Shown: positions 16,487 to 24,334 of the stretch, in pieces
Layout of the letters: the number at the start of each line of letters is the position of its first letter
Numbering within the stretch: the first letter of the stretch is position 1
From: Methylorubrum populi
Lineage (GTDB): Bacteria; Pseudomonadota; Alphaproteobacteria; Rhizobiales; Beijerinckiaceae
DNA length: 64,000 nt
Reading direction: 5' to 3'
Assembly: GCF_002355515.1 (NCBI RefSeq)
Contig: NZ_AP014809.1
Span: 2,566,501 to 2,630,500, forward strand
The notes under the pieces: model-generated
The model's input: the letters and a program-made list of their open reading frames with translations, nothing else
Told to the model about the DNA's origin: nothing
Database searches by the model: none
Translations under genes and position numbers: made by a program

Positions 16487-17700
16487 TCGCCGGCACCGCC
16501 GCGGCGCCGCGCCTCTACGCGGCCGGCGCCGTCGCCCTGGCGCTGGTGGCGCCGATGATGGCGGTGGCCAACCGGTCGAGCCCGCTCGTCGTCGGCGTGG
16601 CCGCCCTGCTGTTCCTCGCCGGCGCCGTCGCCGAGCACGGCGGACGCGCCGCCTCGCTGCTGATCGGGCCGCTGCGCTCGCCCCTCGGTCTGGCCGCGCT
16701 CGCCTTCCTCGGCTGGTGTCTCGTCTCGCTGGCCTGGACTCCGTTTCCCGGCCTGTGGGGACGGGTCCTGTCCGAATTCCTGCCGACGCTCGCCGCTGCG
16801 GCGATTCTCGCCCGGCTCGCGCCGGCCCGGCTGCCGCCTTGGGCGCTGCCCCTCGGGGCCGGCCTGCTCGCCGCCGCCTGCCTCTACATCGTGGCAAGCC
16901 TCGCCCTCGGGCTCGCGCCGCAGGCCTGGCTCGGCCAGCGCGTCGCCTTGTTCATGTTCAACCGCCCGCTGCTGACGCTGCTGCTGCTCGCCGGACCGCT
17001 GACCGCTTTCCTCGCCCTGCGCGGCCAGCGCCTCGCGGCCGGGGCGCTCGTCGCTGTTGCGGCCCTGGCGATCCTGCGCTCGATCAGCGGCGCGGCCCTC
17101 CTCGGGCTGCTCGCGGGCGGCGTGATGTTCGCGGTCGGGCGCTTGGCGTCCCGCCCGGTGGCCCTGACGCTGGCGGCGCTGACCCTCGCCCTCGCCTTCG
17201 CCCTGGCGCCGGTCGAAGGCGACATCCTCCATCGGCTGATGCCGGAGGCGGCGCATGAGCGGCTGACGCAGAGCTCGTCGCGGGCGCGGGTTGCCATCGC
17301 CCAGAGCTTCGGCGCCGCGGTGGCCCAGGCGCCGTGGATCGGATCCGGCTACGGCATGGGGCTGCGCTTCGCCGAGGTCCCGGCGGCGCAGGCGCTCGAA
17401 CCGGAGATGCGGGCGATGCTGGCCGTCGGCCACCCGCACAACAGCTTCCTGCAGATCTGGTCCGAGCTCGGCCTCGTCGGCGCGGCGCTGGCCGCTCTCG
17501 TCGCCTTCCTGGCGCTGCGCGCGGCGGCGGCCCTGCCGCGGCTCCTGTTCGCCGCGGCACTCGGATTGCTGGGCGCGGCGGTGGCGGTGATGTTCGTCGA
17601 GCACGGCGCGTGGCAGGGGTGGTGGACGGCGGGCTGCGGGGCGGCCATCACATGGCTGCGGGCGGCGGCGTGCGCGCGGCCCGCATACGAAAGCGTATGA
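16483..17700 (+). CDS. O-antigen ligase/polymerase-like membrane protein (first of two paralogues)
   Basis: A 405-residue protein with about 10-12 hydrophobic segments and the large periplasmic loop before the last helices expected for Wzy/WaaL-type enzymes (SSRARVAIAQSFGAAVAQAPW...GHPHNSFLQIWSELGLVG). The HPHNSFLQ motif is the family hallmark for glycan transfer in the periplasm. The motif LAWTPFPG near residue 85 is shared with the protein at 61879-63111. GTG 16483 overlaps the DUF2059 stop, and the stop overlaps the gor ATG (ATGA). The actual polysaccharide substrate is unknown; no other glycan genes are adjacent. Confidence 0.8.
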   Translation: MIAGTAAAPRLYAAGAVALALVAPMMAVANRSSPLVVGVAALLFLAGAVAEHGGRAASLLIGPLRSPLGLAALAFLGWCLVSLAWTPFPGLWGRVLSEFLPTLAAAAILARLAPARLPPWALPLGAGLLAAACLYIVASLALGLAPQAWLGQRVALFMFNRPLLTLLLLAGPLTAFLALRGQRLAAGALVAVAALAILRSISGAALLGLLAGGVMFAVGRLASRPVALTLAALTLALAFALAPVEGDILHRLMPEAAHERLTQSSSRARVAIAQSFGAAVAQAPWIGSGYGMGLRFAEVPAAQALEPEMRAMLAVGHPHNSFLQIWSELGLVGAALAALVAFLALRAAAALPRLLFAAALGLLGAAVAVMFVEHGAWQGWWTAGCGAAITWLRAAACARPAYESV

Positions 17701-19112
17701 GCGAGACCGAGATGAGCGAGTCCAAGATGGTCGAGTCTTGCGACGTCGACCTGTTCGTGATCGGCGGCGGCTCAGGGGGCGTGCGGGCGGCCCGCATCGC
17801 CGCCGGCCACGGCGCGAAAGTGATGCTGGCGGAGGAGTACCGCGTCGGGGGCACCTGCGTGATCCGCGGCTGCGTGCCGAAGAAGCTGATGGTCTATGCC
17901 GGCCGTTTCACCGACGAGTTCGAGGACGCCGCCGGCTTCGGCTGGCGCCTGGAGAAGCCGCGCTTCGACTGGGCCGCGCTGAAGCGTTCCCGCGACGCGG
18001 AAGTCGCGCGGCTGGAGGCGATCTACGGCCGCAACCTCGCCGGCGCCGGCGTCGAGGTCGTGGCCGACCGCGCGGTGATCGAGGATCCGCACACGGTCCG
18101 CCTCGTCGGCGCGGACCGCACCGTCCGGGCCCGCTTCATCCTGATCGCCACCGGCGCGACGCCGGTGCGCGAGCCGCTGATCCCCGGGGCGGACCTCGCC
18201 ATCGACTCGAACGGCGTGTTCGAGCTGGAGCAGCAGCCCGAGCGCATCCTCGTGGTCGGCGGCGGCTACATCGCCGTGGAATTCGCCGGCGTCTTCGCCG
18301 GCCTCGGCTCGAAGACCACGCTGCTCCATCGCGGGAAGAGCCTGCTGCGCGGCTTCGATCCCGAGATCGCGGCGGCGCTCGGCGAGGCTTACGCCAAGCG
18401 CATGGATCTGCGCCTGGAGCAGACCGTCGAGCGCCTGGAACGCGACGGGACGGCGATCCGCGCGACCTTGAGCGGCGGCGAGAGCCTGACCGTCGATTGC
18501 GTGCTGGTCGCGACCGGCCGGCGCCCCAACGTGGCCGGCCTCGGGCTGGAGCGGGTCGGCATCGATCTCGACGCCCGCGGCGCGATCCCCGTCGAGGCGG
18601 ATTCCCGCACCAAGGTGCCGTCGATCTACGCGGTGGGCGACGTGAACGGCCGCGCGGCACTCACCCCCGTGGCGATCCGCGAGGGCCACGCCTTCGCCGA
18701 CACGGTGTTCGGCCGCAAGCCCTGGTGCGTCGATCACCGCCTGATCGCCACCGCCGTGTTCTCGACGCCGGAGATCGGCGTGATCGGCCACAACGAGGAC
18801 GTGGCGCGCCGCTGCTACGAGGCGATCGACGTCTACAAGGCGAGCTTCCGCCCGATGAAGGCGACGCTCTCGGGACGCGACGAGCGGGTGATCATGAAGG
18901 TGCTGGTGGACCGCGCCAGCGACCGGGTGGTCGGCGTCCACGTGCTCGGGCCGGATGCCGGCGAAATCATCCAGGCCGTCGGCATCGCCGTCACCATGGG
19001 CGCGACCAAGGCCGATTTCGACCGCACCATCGCCGTGCACCCGACGCTGGGCGAGGAACTGGTCACCATGCGCACGCCGTTCGTGGTGAAGCATCCCGTC
19101 GGGGTGGGGTAG
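17697..19112 (+). CDS. gor: Glutathione-disulfide reductase
   Basis: A 471-residue FAD enzyme that reduces glutathione disulfide with NADPH in the cytosol. It shows the FAD loop GGGSGG (residues 23-28), redox-active disulfide C54/C59 in GGTCVIRGCVPKK, the NADPH-binding GGGYIAVEFAGV, and the C-terminal HPTLGEE bearing the catalytic base. The ATG at 17697 overlaps the previous stop; later ATGs at 17712 and 17727 would also keep the fold, since the first 15 residues are a repetitive acidic leader. Its coupling to a membrane glycan-transfer gene is unusual. Confidence 0.94.
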   Translation: MSETEMSESKMVESCDVDLFVIGGGSGGVRAARIAAGHGAKVMLAEEYRVGGTCVIRGCVPKKLMVYAGRFTDEFEDAAGFGWRLEKPRFDWAALKRSRDAEVARLEAIYGRNLAGAGVEVVADRAVIEDPHTVRLVGADRTVRARFILIATGATPVREPLIPGADLAIDSNGVFELEQQPERILVVGGGYIAVEFAGVFAGLGSKTTLLHRGKSLLRGFDPEIAAALGEAYAKRMDLRLEQTVERLERDGTAIRATLSGGESLTVDCVLVATGRRPNVAGLGLERVGIDLDARGAIPVEADSRTKVPSIYAVGDVNGRAALTPVAIREGHAFADTVFGRKPWCVDHRLIATAVFSTPEIGVIGHNEDVARRCYEAIDVYKASFRPMKATLSGRDERVIMKVLVDRASDRVVGVHVLGPDAGEIIQAVGIAVTMGATKADFDRTIAVHPTLGEELVTMRTPFVVKHPVGVG

Positions 19113-19153
19113 CCGCGTGGGAGTCGCCGCACATGTGATAGCGAGTTTATCGA

Positions 19154-19177
19154 TTTATAGCTGTTTTTTGCTATAAA
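19154..19177. promoter_or_regulatory. Perfect inverted repeat in an AT-rich promoter region of the AAA ATPase gene
   Basis: Arms TTTATAGC (19154-19161) and GCTATAAA (19170-19177) flank an 8-base T-rich spacer. The right arm contains TATAAA, a plausible -10 box, so a protein bound here would block transcription. The dyad ends 25 bases before the gene start. The gene's own product carries a winged-helix-like C-terminus, so autoregulation is possible (inference). Confidence 0.5.
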
Positions 19178-19201
19178 TACATAAGGTCGCTCAATATAGA
19201 T

Positions 19202-20389
19202 GTGGTGCGCAATCCTTTTGCGCCCGGGGCTGGCACGCCGCCCCCCGAATTGGCCGGACGTGCGGATCTGATCCAAGAGGGCACGATTGCCATCCAGCGC
19301 ATGGCCGCCGGGCGACCGACCCAGAGCATCATCATGGTCGGTCTCCGCGGTGTCGGGAAAACCGTTCTGCTGAACCGGTTCGAGGAGGTGGCCACCGAGA
19401 GCGGGTGCAAAGCGTCGCTCGTCGAGGCGCATGAGGGGAAGGGCCTGCCCGAACTCATGGCGCCGCATCTGCGATCGATCCTTTACAGCCTCTGCCACGT
19501 TCAGAACGCGAAGGACCTGGCCCGGAGGGGACTTCGCGGTCTCAAGGGATTTCTGAACGGACTGCGCATCAACATCAGCGATATCGACTTCGGACTGAGC
19601 ATTGATGCCGAGGAGGAACTCGCCGATAGCGGAAACATCGAAGCCGACTTCCCTGATCTGATCGTCGCCGTTGCCCAGGCAGCGAAGGCCGCTTCGAAGC
19701 CGGTCGCCCTCTTGATCGATGAGTTGCAATACCTCTCGGAAGAGGAATTCAGCGCCCTGATCATGGGCGTTCACAAAGTCAATCAGAAGAATCTTCCTCT
19801 GATTGTCATCGGTGCAGGCCTGCCGCAGATCCGTGCCCTGGCCGGAAATTCGAAATCCTACGCCGAACGGCTGTTTCGTTTCCCGGATATCGGTGCGTTG
19901 AAGACCTTGGATGCTGTCGAAGCCATCCAGGAGCCGGCCAAGAGCGAGGGAGCGCGTTTCGAGGATCGCGCAATCACCCACATCCTCGAAATCACGGAGC
20001 GCTATCCTTACTTCTTGCAGCAATGGGGATACGTCGCCTGGCATATATCTGAAACAAACGTCATCACGGAAGAGACGGCAAGGCGCGCTGATGCTCTGGC
20101 GATCGCTGAATTGGACAAAAGCTTCTTCCAAATGCGGTTCGACCGCTGCACGCCATCTGAGAAACGCTACATGCGCGCCTTAGCCGAGTTCGGGGCAGGC
20201 AAGCAGAGGTCCGGCGAGATTGCGGATTTGCTCGGCGTCAAGGTTCAGTCCGTCGCGCCGACCAGAAGCGCCTTGATCAAGAAGGGAATGATCTATTCCC
20301 CCGCTCACGGGGATACCGAATTTACAGTGCCTCTCTTCGACCAGTACATGCGGAGGGCGATCCCGAATTTCGATACGGGTCACGCCTGA
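19202..20389 (+). CDS. Orphan AAA ATPase with C-terminal winged-helix-like region
   Basis: A 395-residue cytosolic P-loop ATPase of the archaeal-type/AAA_16 STAND-like group. It shows Walker A GLRGVGKT (47-54), Walker B VALLIDEL (168-175) followed by QYLSEEE, and a C-terminal region (about 316-395) with a winged-helix pattern (SGEIADLLGVKVQSVAPTRSALIKKGMI). The start is GTG 19202 or GTG 19205 without an obvious ribosome site; an ATG at 19200 is out of frame. Base composition is clearly lower in GC than its neighbours and codon use is more relaxed (many AAT, TTC/TTT, GAT), suggesting transfer. No toxin, transposase or effector partner is adjacent. Such ATPases occur in defence or toxin-antitoxin-like contexts, but function here is unknown. 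Confidence 0.8.
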   Translation: MVRNPFAPGAGTPPPELAGRADLIQEGTIAIQRMAAGRPTQSIIMVGLRGVGKTVLLNRFEEVATESGCKASLVEAHEGKGLPELMAPHLRSILYSLCHVQNAKDLARRGLRGLKGFLNGLRINISDIDFGLSIDAEEELADSGNIEADFPDLIVAVAQAAKAASKPVALLIDELQYLSEEEFSALIMGVHKVNQKNLPLIVIGAGLPQIRALAGNSKSYAERLFRFPDIGALKTLDAVEAIQEPAKSEGARFEDRAITHILEITERYPYFLQQWGYVAWHISETNVITEETARRADALAIAELDKSFFQMRFDRCTPSEKRYMRALAEFGAGKQRSGEIADLLGVKVQSVAPTRSALIKKGMIYSPAHGDTEFTVPLFDQYMRRAIPNFDTGHA

Positions 20390-20394
20390 GCGGC

Positions 20395-21855
20395 CTACTC
20401 CGCCGCCGGCAGGCTCAGCGACAGCAGCCGCGCGGTGCGCGACCGGCTGCCGTTGCTCGGATCGGCGCCGGGCTCGAAGGCGCGGCGGCCGTCGTCGAGG
20501 GCGCCGTTCACCGCGTCGATGGCGAGGATCAGCGCGCTGATCATCCGCGAATCGATGCTGCGCTCGCGGGCTTGGCGCACTACGTCGGCGATCAGCGCGT
20601 CGGTCTCGCGGGTGAGCGCGTCGAGGGCGGCCGCCGACTGCGCCTCGCGGGCCTCGGCCAGGATGTCGAGCAGGCGGTCGAGGATGACGTCGATGCGCTC
20701 GCGCCGCTTGCGCGCGAGGCGCTGGCCGAGCCACGCGATGCCGGAGCCCACCGTGCCGCCGAAGAAGGCGAACAGGTAGATCCAGTCCTCGTAGCGGTCG
20801 AGGAAGGTCTGCTGCTCGCGCTCGAAATAGTCGACGGCGCCGGGATGGTTGGGAAGCTGCGCGCTGGTGGCCGTCACGGTGGTGTCGTAGTCCGGCGGCT
20901 TCATCTGCTGGGCGATCGGGGCGGCGGCGGCGAGGCGCGAGCGCCACTCGAACAGGTGCTGCACCACCGAGGCCACGGCGACGCGGCTCACGGCGCCGCG
21001 GGCCATCAGCCGGTAGGACACGCCCACCGTCTCGACATCCTCCTCCGGGCGCTTCGGCCGGCCGCCGAAGGTGCCCGCCGACAGGGTGACCGGCTGGAGT
21101 GCCGGCACGCGCTGCACGATCGCCTTGCCGTCGGGCACGCTGACGAAGGTGACCTTGCGCTCCGGCGAGGCCGCCTCGACCGCCCGCAGCATGGCCTGCG
21201 CCGGCTTGGCGGTGGGGGAGGCGATGATCGCCACCGCATCGACACGCTTCGATTCCAGCGCCTGGGTGATTTCGTTCGCCTTGATCGGCACGAGACCGAT
21301 GCGGCCGGCCGCGAGGGGATCGCTGCCGAGCGCCTCGGCCTCCGGGGCCGCCTTGAAGTCGTAGAAGTCGAGCAGGCTCGTCAGCACCGGCAGGTCGGCC
21401 TCGTGGCGCGTGACGACGCCGAGGCGTCGGGTCGAGAGGTCCGAGAAGCTTTCGATCTCGTTGGCCTCGAGCGCGGCGATGATCAGCGCCTCGTCGTGCA
21501 GGATGGCGAGCGTCAGGCCGTTATCCGGCAGCTTGACGTCGGGCCGCACCACGGCAAGGTCGGCCCGGCCCCGCTCCAGCGCGGCGGCGCTGTCGCGCAC
21601 GTCGTCGAAGGGCAGAACCTGGAGCCGCACATCTTCGTGATTGCGGTTCAAGGCCCGGGCATAGGTCTCGATCAGCCCCGCCTCGACGCCGTCGCGCGGG
21701 CCCACCGCCACGGTGAGCAGCGTGGGGCGGGAGAAGTACACAACGAGGCCGGCCACGGCCGCGAACCCGAGGGCCAGCAGCACGTAGAGCCATTCGCGCC
21801 TCATGAGCCGGGCCACCAAGCGGCGGCGGAGCCCTCGAAATCGCGTGCGATCCAT
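20395..21855 (-). CDS. TAXI-family TRAP-type solute-binding protein, membrane-anchored
   Basis: A 486-residue protein. An N-terminal membrane anchor (about residues 22-42, LYVLLALGFAAVAGLVVYF) leads into a periplasmic binding domain of the TAXI family (from LLTVAVGPRDGVEAGLIETYARAL to the PNHPGAVDYFEREQ region). A second membrane segment (YLFAFFGGTVGSGIAWLG) and a charged cytosolic helical tail of about 110 residues follow. The tail is not part of ordinary soluble TAXI proteins. No TRAP permease genes are adjacent, so it may act as a sensor or recruit a distant permease. The ATG at 21855 is chosen over 21936, whose extra residues look non-coding. It is convergent with the ATPase gene. Confidence 0.8.
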   Translation of the reverse strand: MDRTRFRGLRRRLVARLMRREWLYVLLALGFAAVAGLVVYFSRPTLLTVAVGPRDGVEAGLIETYARALNRNHEDVRLQVLPFDDVRDSAAALERGRADLAVVRPDVKLPDNGLTLAILHDEALIIAALEANEIESFSDLSTRRLGVVTRHEADLPVLTSLLDFYDFKAAPEAEALGSDPLAAGRIGLVPIKANEITQALESKRVDAVAIIASPTAKPAQAMLRAVEAASPERKVTFVSVPDGKAIVQRVPALQPVTLSAGTFGGRPKRPEEDVETVGVSYRLMARGAVSRVAVASVVQHLFEWRSRLAAAAPIAQQMKPPDYDTTVTATSAQLPNHPGAVDYFEREQQTFLDRYEDWIYLFAFFGGTVGSGIAWLGQRLARKRRERIDVILDRLLDILAEAREAQSAAALDALTRETDALIADVVRQARERSIDSRMISALILAIDAVNGALDDGRRAFEPGADPSNGSRSRTARLLSLSLPAAE

Positions 21856-21899
21856 CCAAGATTCATGAATCGAAAACCTGTCCGGATCGTGAAGAACGA

Positions 21900-22502
21900 A
21901 TGATCGCGCGAACCGTTTCAACCCGACGCGAAGCAAGGCCCGAGCCGCCGGTCACCGCCGCGTGGCTGGAACGGGTGACGACCCATTACCTCGACCGCTA
22001 CGGCGCCTCCTCCGAGATGCTGCGCCGCGTGCTCGTTCGCCGCATCGAGCGCCGCTGCCGCTCCCGCGACGAGGATCCGGGCGCGCATGCCGGGCTGATC
22101 GAGGAAACCGTGACTCGCGCGCAGCGGGCCGGACTGGTCGACGACGCACGCTTCGCCGCCGCTCGGCTGCGGGGCCTGAGACGGCGCGGCACCTCGACCC
22201 GTCAGGCGCAAGCGCGGCTCGCCGCCAAGGGGATCGACGCGGAGACGATCGCAGCGACCCTCGCCGGCGAGCGGGAGGAGGCGGAAGGGGCCGAGGCGGG
22301 CGAGCCCGACACCGAGGAGCGGGCGGCCCGGGCCTATGCCCGCCGCCGCCGCCTCGGCCCCTATCGCCGGCCGGGCACCCGCGAGGCCAACCGCGAGCGC
22401 GACCTTGCCGCCATGGCGCGCGCAGGCTTTTCCTACGCGCTGGCCAAGAACGTGATCGGCGGCGAGGCGGAGGAGGACGGAGTAACCTTCGGGGAAGAGT
22501 GA
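21900..22502 (+). CDS. recX: Regulatory protein RecX
   Basis: A 200-residue, highly charged helical protein of the RecX family, which limits RecA filament activity. It shows the three-repeat organisation typical of RecX: WLERVTTHYLDRYGASSEMLRRVL, a central LVDDARFAAARLRGLRRRGTSTRQAQARLAAKGI, and a third repeat ending in GFSYALAKNVIGG. The gene is divergent from the TAXI gene with 44 bases between starts. It is not next to recA but precedes a group of DNA-repair genes (radical SAM, UdgX). Confidence 0.85.
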   Translation: MIARTVSTRREARPEPPVTAAWLERVTTHYLDRYGASSEMLRRVLVRRIERRCRSRDEDPGAHAGLIEETVTRAQRAGLVDDARFAAARLRGLRRRGTSTRQAQARLAAKGIDAETIAATLAGEREEAEGAEAGEPDTEERAARAYARRRRLGPYRRPGTREANRERDLAAMARAGFSYALAKNVIGGEAEEDGVTFGEE

Positions 22503-22588
22503 GGGCGTCCCCCTCGACATGCCCGCCCACCGCTCCACGTCGGAGGCCATGCGGAGCCTTTCCGCCCAAGACGACGAGGACGACGTAC

Positions 22589-23020
22589 ATGACCGACCGC
22601 CACGCGAGCGCCCATTGGGAAGGCGACGGCAAGACCGGCAAGGGCAAGATCACGACGCAGTCCGGCGTGCTCTCGGACAATCCCTACGGTTTCAACACCC
22701 GCTTCGAGAACGAGCCGGGCACCAACCCGGAGGAGCTGATCGCGGCGGCGCATGCCGGCTGCTTCACCATGGCGCTGGCCTTCCAGCTCCAGTCGGCCGG
22801 CCTCAAGGCGACCTCGCTCGACACCAAGGCCGTCGTCACGCTGGTGCAGGACGGCGACGGCTTCAAGGTTACGAAGTCGGCCCTCACCCTCAAGGCGGTG
22901 ATCCCCGGCATCGATCAAGCGAAGTTCGACGAGCTCGCCGGCAATGCCGAGAAGGGCTGCCCGATCTCGAAGCTGCTCAACGCCGAGATCACCCTCGACA
23001 AGACGCTCGTCCAGGGCTGA
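22589..23020 (+). CDS. OsmC family peroxiredoxin
   Basis: A 143-residue OsmC/Ohr-type thiol peroxidase that reduces hydroperoxides. The two redox cysteines are C58 (AAAHAGCFTMAL) and C124 (EKGCPISKLL), in the classical OsmC contexts, and the N-terminal HWEGDGKTGKGKI is typical of the OsmC subgroup. The ATG at 22589 follows GAGGA at 8 bases. It is followed by an intrinsic terminator, so it is probably monocistronic. Confidence 0.93.
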   Translation: MTDRHASAHWEGDGKTGKGKITTQSGVLSDNPYGFNTRFENEPGTNPEELIAAAHAGCFTMALAFQLQSAGLKATSLDTKAVVTLVQDGDGFKVTKSALTLKAVIPGIDQAKFDELAGNAEKGCPISKLLNAEITLDKTLVQG

Positions 23021-23030
23021 TGCCTGCCGC

Positions 23031-23062
23031 GCCCTCCCGTTCCAGGGCGGGAGGGCACTTTT
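23031..23062 (+). terminator. Intrinsic terminator of the OsmC gene
   Basis: Perfect 9-base arms GCCCTCCCG (23031-23039) and CGGGAGGGC (23048-23056) are followed by ACTTTTCC. The hairpin starts 10 bases past the OsmC stop and separates it from the radical SAM gene. Confidence 0.7.
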
Positions 23063-23122
23063 CCGGTGCGCGGGCCAACGCGCCGCATTGATCCGCCGAC
23101 CGGTCTGTTCATCTTCCGTTCG

Positions 23123-24334
23123 ATGGACGACAAGCTCGCGCGCAAGCTGCGCATCCTCGCGGATGCCGCCAAATACGACGCCTCCTGCGCCTCCTCCGGT
23201 GCGCCCAAGCGCAAGGCGGGGGCGGACGGGCTCGGCTCGACGACGGGCGCCGGCATCTGCCACGCCTACACGCCGGACGGGCGCTGCGTCTCCCTGCTCA
23301 AGATCCTGCTGACCAATTACTGCCTGTTCGACTGCGCCTATTGCGTGAACCGCCGTTCCTCGAACGTCGCCCGCGCGCGCTTCTCGGTCGAGGAGGTCGT
23401 GACGCTCACGGTCGAGTTCTACAAGCGCAACTATATCGAGGGGCTGTTTCTCTCGTCCGGCATCATCCGCTCGCCCGACTACACGATGGAGATGCTGACC
23501 CGCGTCGCCAAGAAGCTCCGGCGCGATCACGGCTTTCGCGGCTACATCCACCTCAAGTCGATCCCCGAGGCGAGCCCCTGGCTGATCGAGGAGGCGGGGC
23601 TCTACGCCGACCGGCTCTCGATCAACCTCGAACTGCCCACCGAGGCGAGCCTCAACCGTCTCGCGCCGGAGAAGGACGGCGCGGCGATCGAAGGGGCGAT
23701 GGGCCAGATCGGCGAGCGCATCGTCCAGGCCAAGGAGGAGCGCCGCCGCTTCTCGCCCGCCGGGCAATCGACACAGGTCATCGTCGGGGCGGACGCCACC
23801 ACCGACGAGGCGATGATCCGGAAATCCGCGCTGCTCTACGGCACCTACGGGCTCAAGCGCGTCTACTACTCGGCCTTCAGCCCGATCCCCGACGCCTCCT
23901 CGGCCCTGCCGCCGCAGGCGCCGCCGCTCCGGCGCGAGCACCGTCTGTATCAGGCGGACTGGCTGATCCGGTACTACGAGTTCTCCCCCGACGACGTGGC
24001 CGGGGCGGCCGATGACGGAATGCTCGCCCTCGACATCGACCCGAAGCTCGCCTGGGCGCTGAAGAACCGCCACCGCTTCCCCGTGGACGTGAACCGCGCC
24101 GACCGGGAGATGCTGCTGCGGGTGCCGGGGCTCGGGGCGCGGGCGGTCGATGCCATCATCAAGGCCCGCCGCCACGGGCGCCTGCGCCTCGACGACGTGG
24201 CCCGGCTGACCTCGGGGCTGAAGCGCGCCCGGCCGTTCCTGATCGCCGAGGATTTCAGGCCGACGACGCTCACCGACCGGCTGGATCTGCGGGTGAAACT
24301 CGCCGAGCCGGCCGAGCAGTTGAGCCTGTTCTGA
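23123..24334 (+). CDS. Putative DNA modification/repair radical SAM protein
   Basis: A 403-residue radical SAM enzyme of the family annotated as putative DNA modification/repair (spore-photoproduct-lyase relatives). The 4Fe-4S-binding CxxxCxxC is C67-C71-C74 (NYCLFDCAYC). Other signature stretches are GLFLSSGIIRSPDYTMEM and IHLKSIPEAS. The C-terminus carries a helix-hairpin-helix DNA-binding module (about 321-361, VNRADREMLLRVPGLGARAVDAII). The ATG at 23123 is chosen because the family starts MDDKLARKL. Its stop overlaps the next ATG by one base (TGATG), so the two are co-translated; this pairing with a DUF4130-UDG gene recurs in other bacteria. The DNA lesion acted on is unknown. Confidence 0.9.
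   Translation: MDDKLARKLRILADAAKYDASCASSGAPKRKAGADGLGSTTGAGICHAYTPDGRCVSLLKILLTNYCLFDCAYCVNRRSSNVARARFSVEEVVTLTVEFYKRNYIEGLFLSSGIIRSPDYTMEMLTRVAKKLRRDHGFRGYIHLKSIPEASPWLIEEAGLYADRLSINLELPTEASLNRLAPEKDGAAIEGAMGQIGERIVQAKEERRRFSPAGQSTQVIVGADATTDEAMIRKSALLYGTYGLKRVYYSAFSPIPDASSALPPQAPPLRREHRLYQADWLIRYYEFSPDDVAGAADDGMLALDIDPKLAWALKNRHRFPVDVNRADREMLLRVPGLGARAVDAIIKARRHGRLRLDDVARLTSGLKRARPFLIAEDFRPTTLTDRLDLRVKLAEPAEQLSLF

Noticed and set aside
19113..20389. Prophage or integrative element carrying the AAA ATPase
   Set aside because: No integrase, transposase, tRNA end or flanking direct repeats are visible; it is a single-gene islet at most.
22433..24175. Minus-strand 580-codon frame opposite OsmC and the radical SAM gene
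   Set aside because: It covers real plus-strand genes with clear catalytic motifs.
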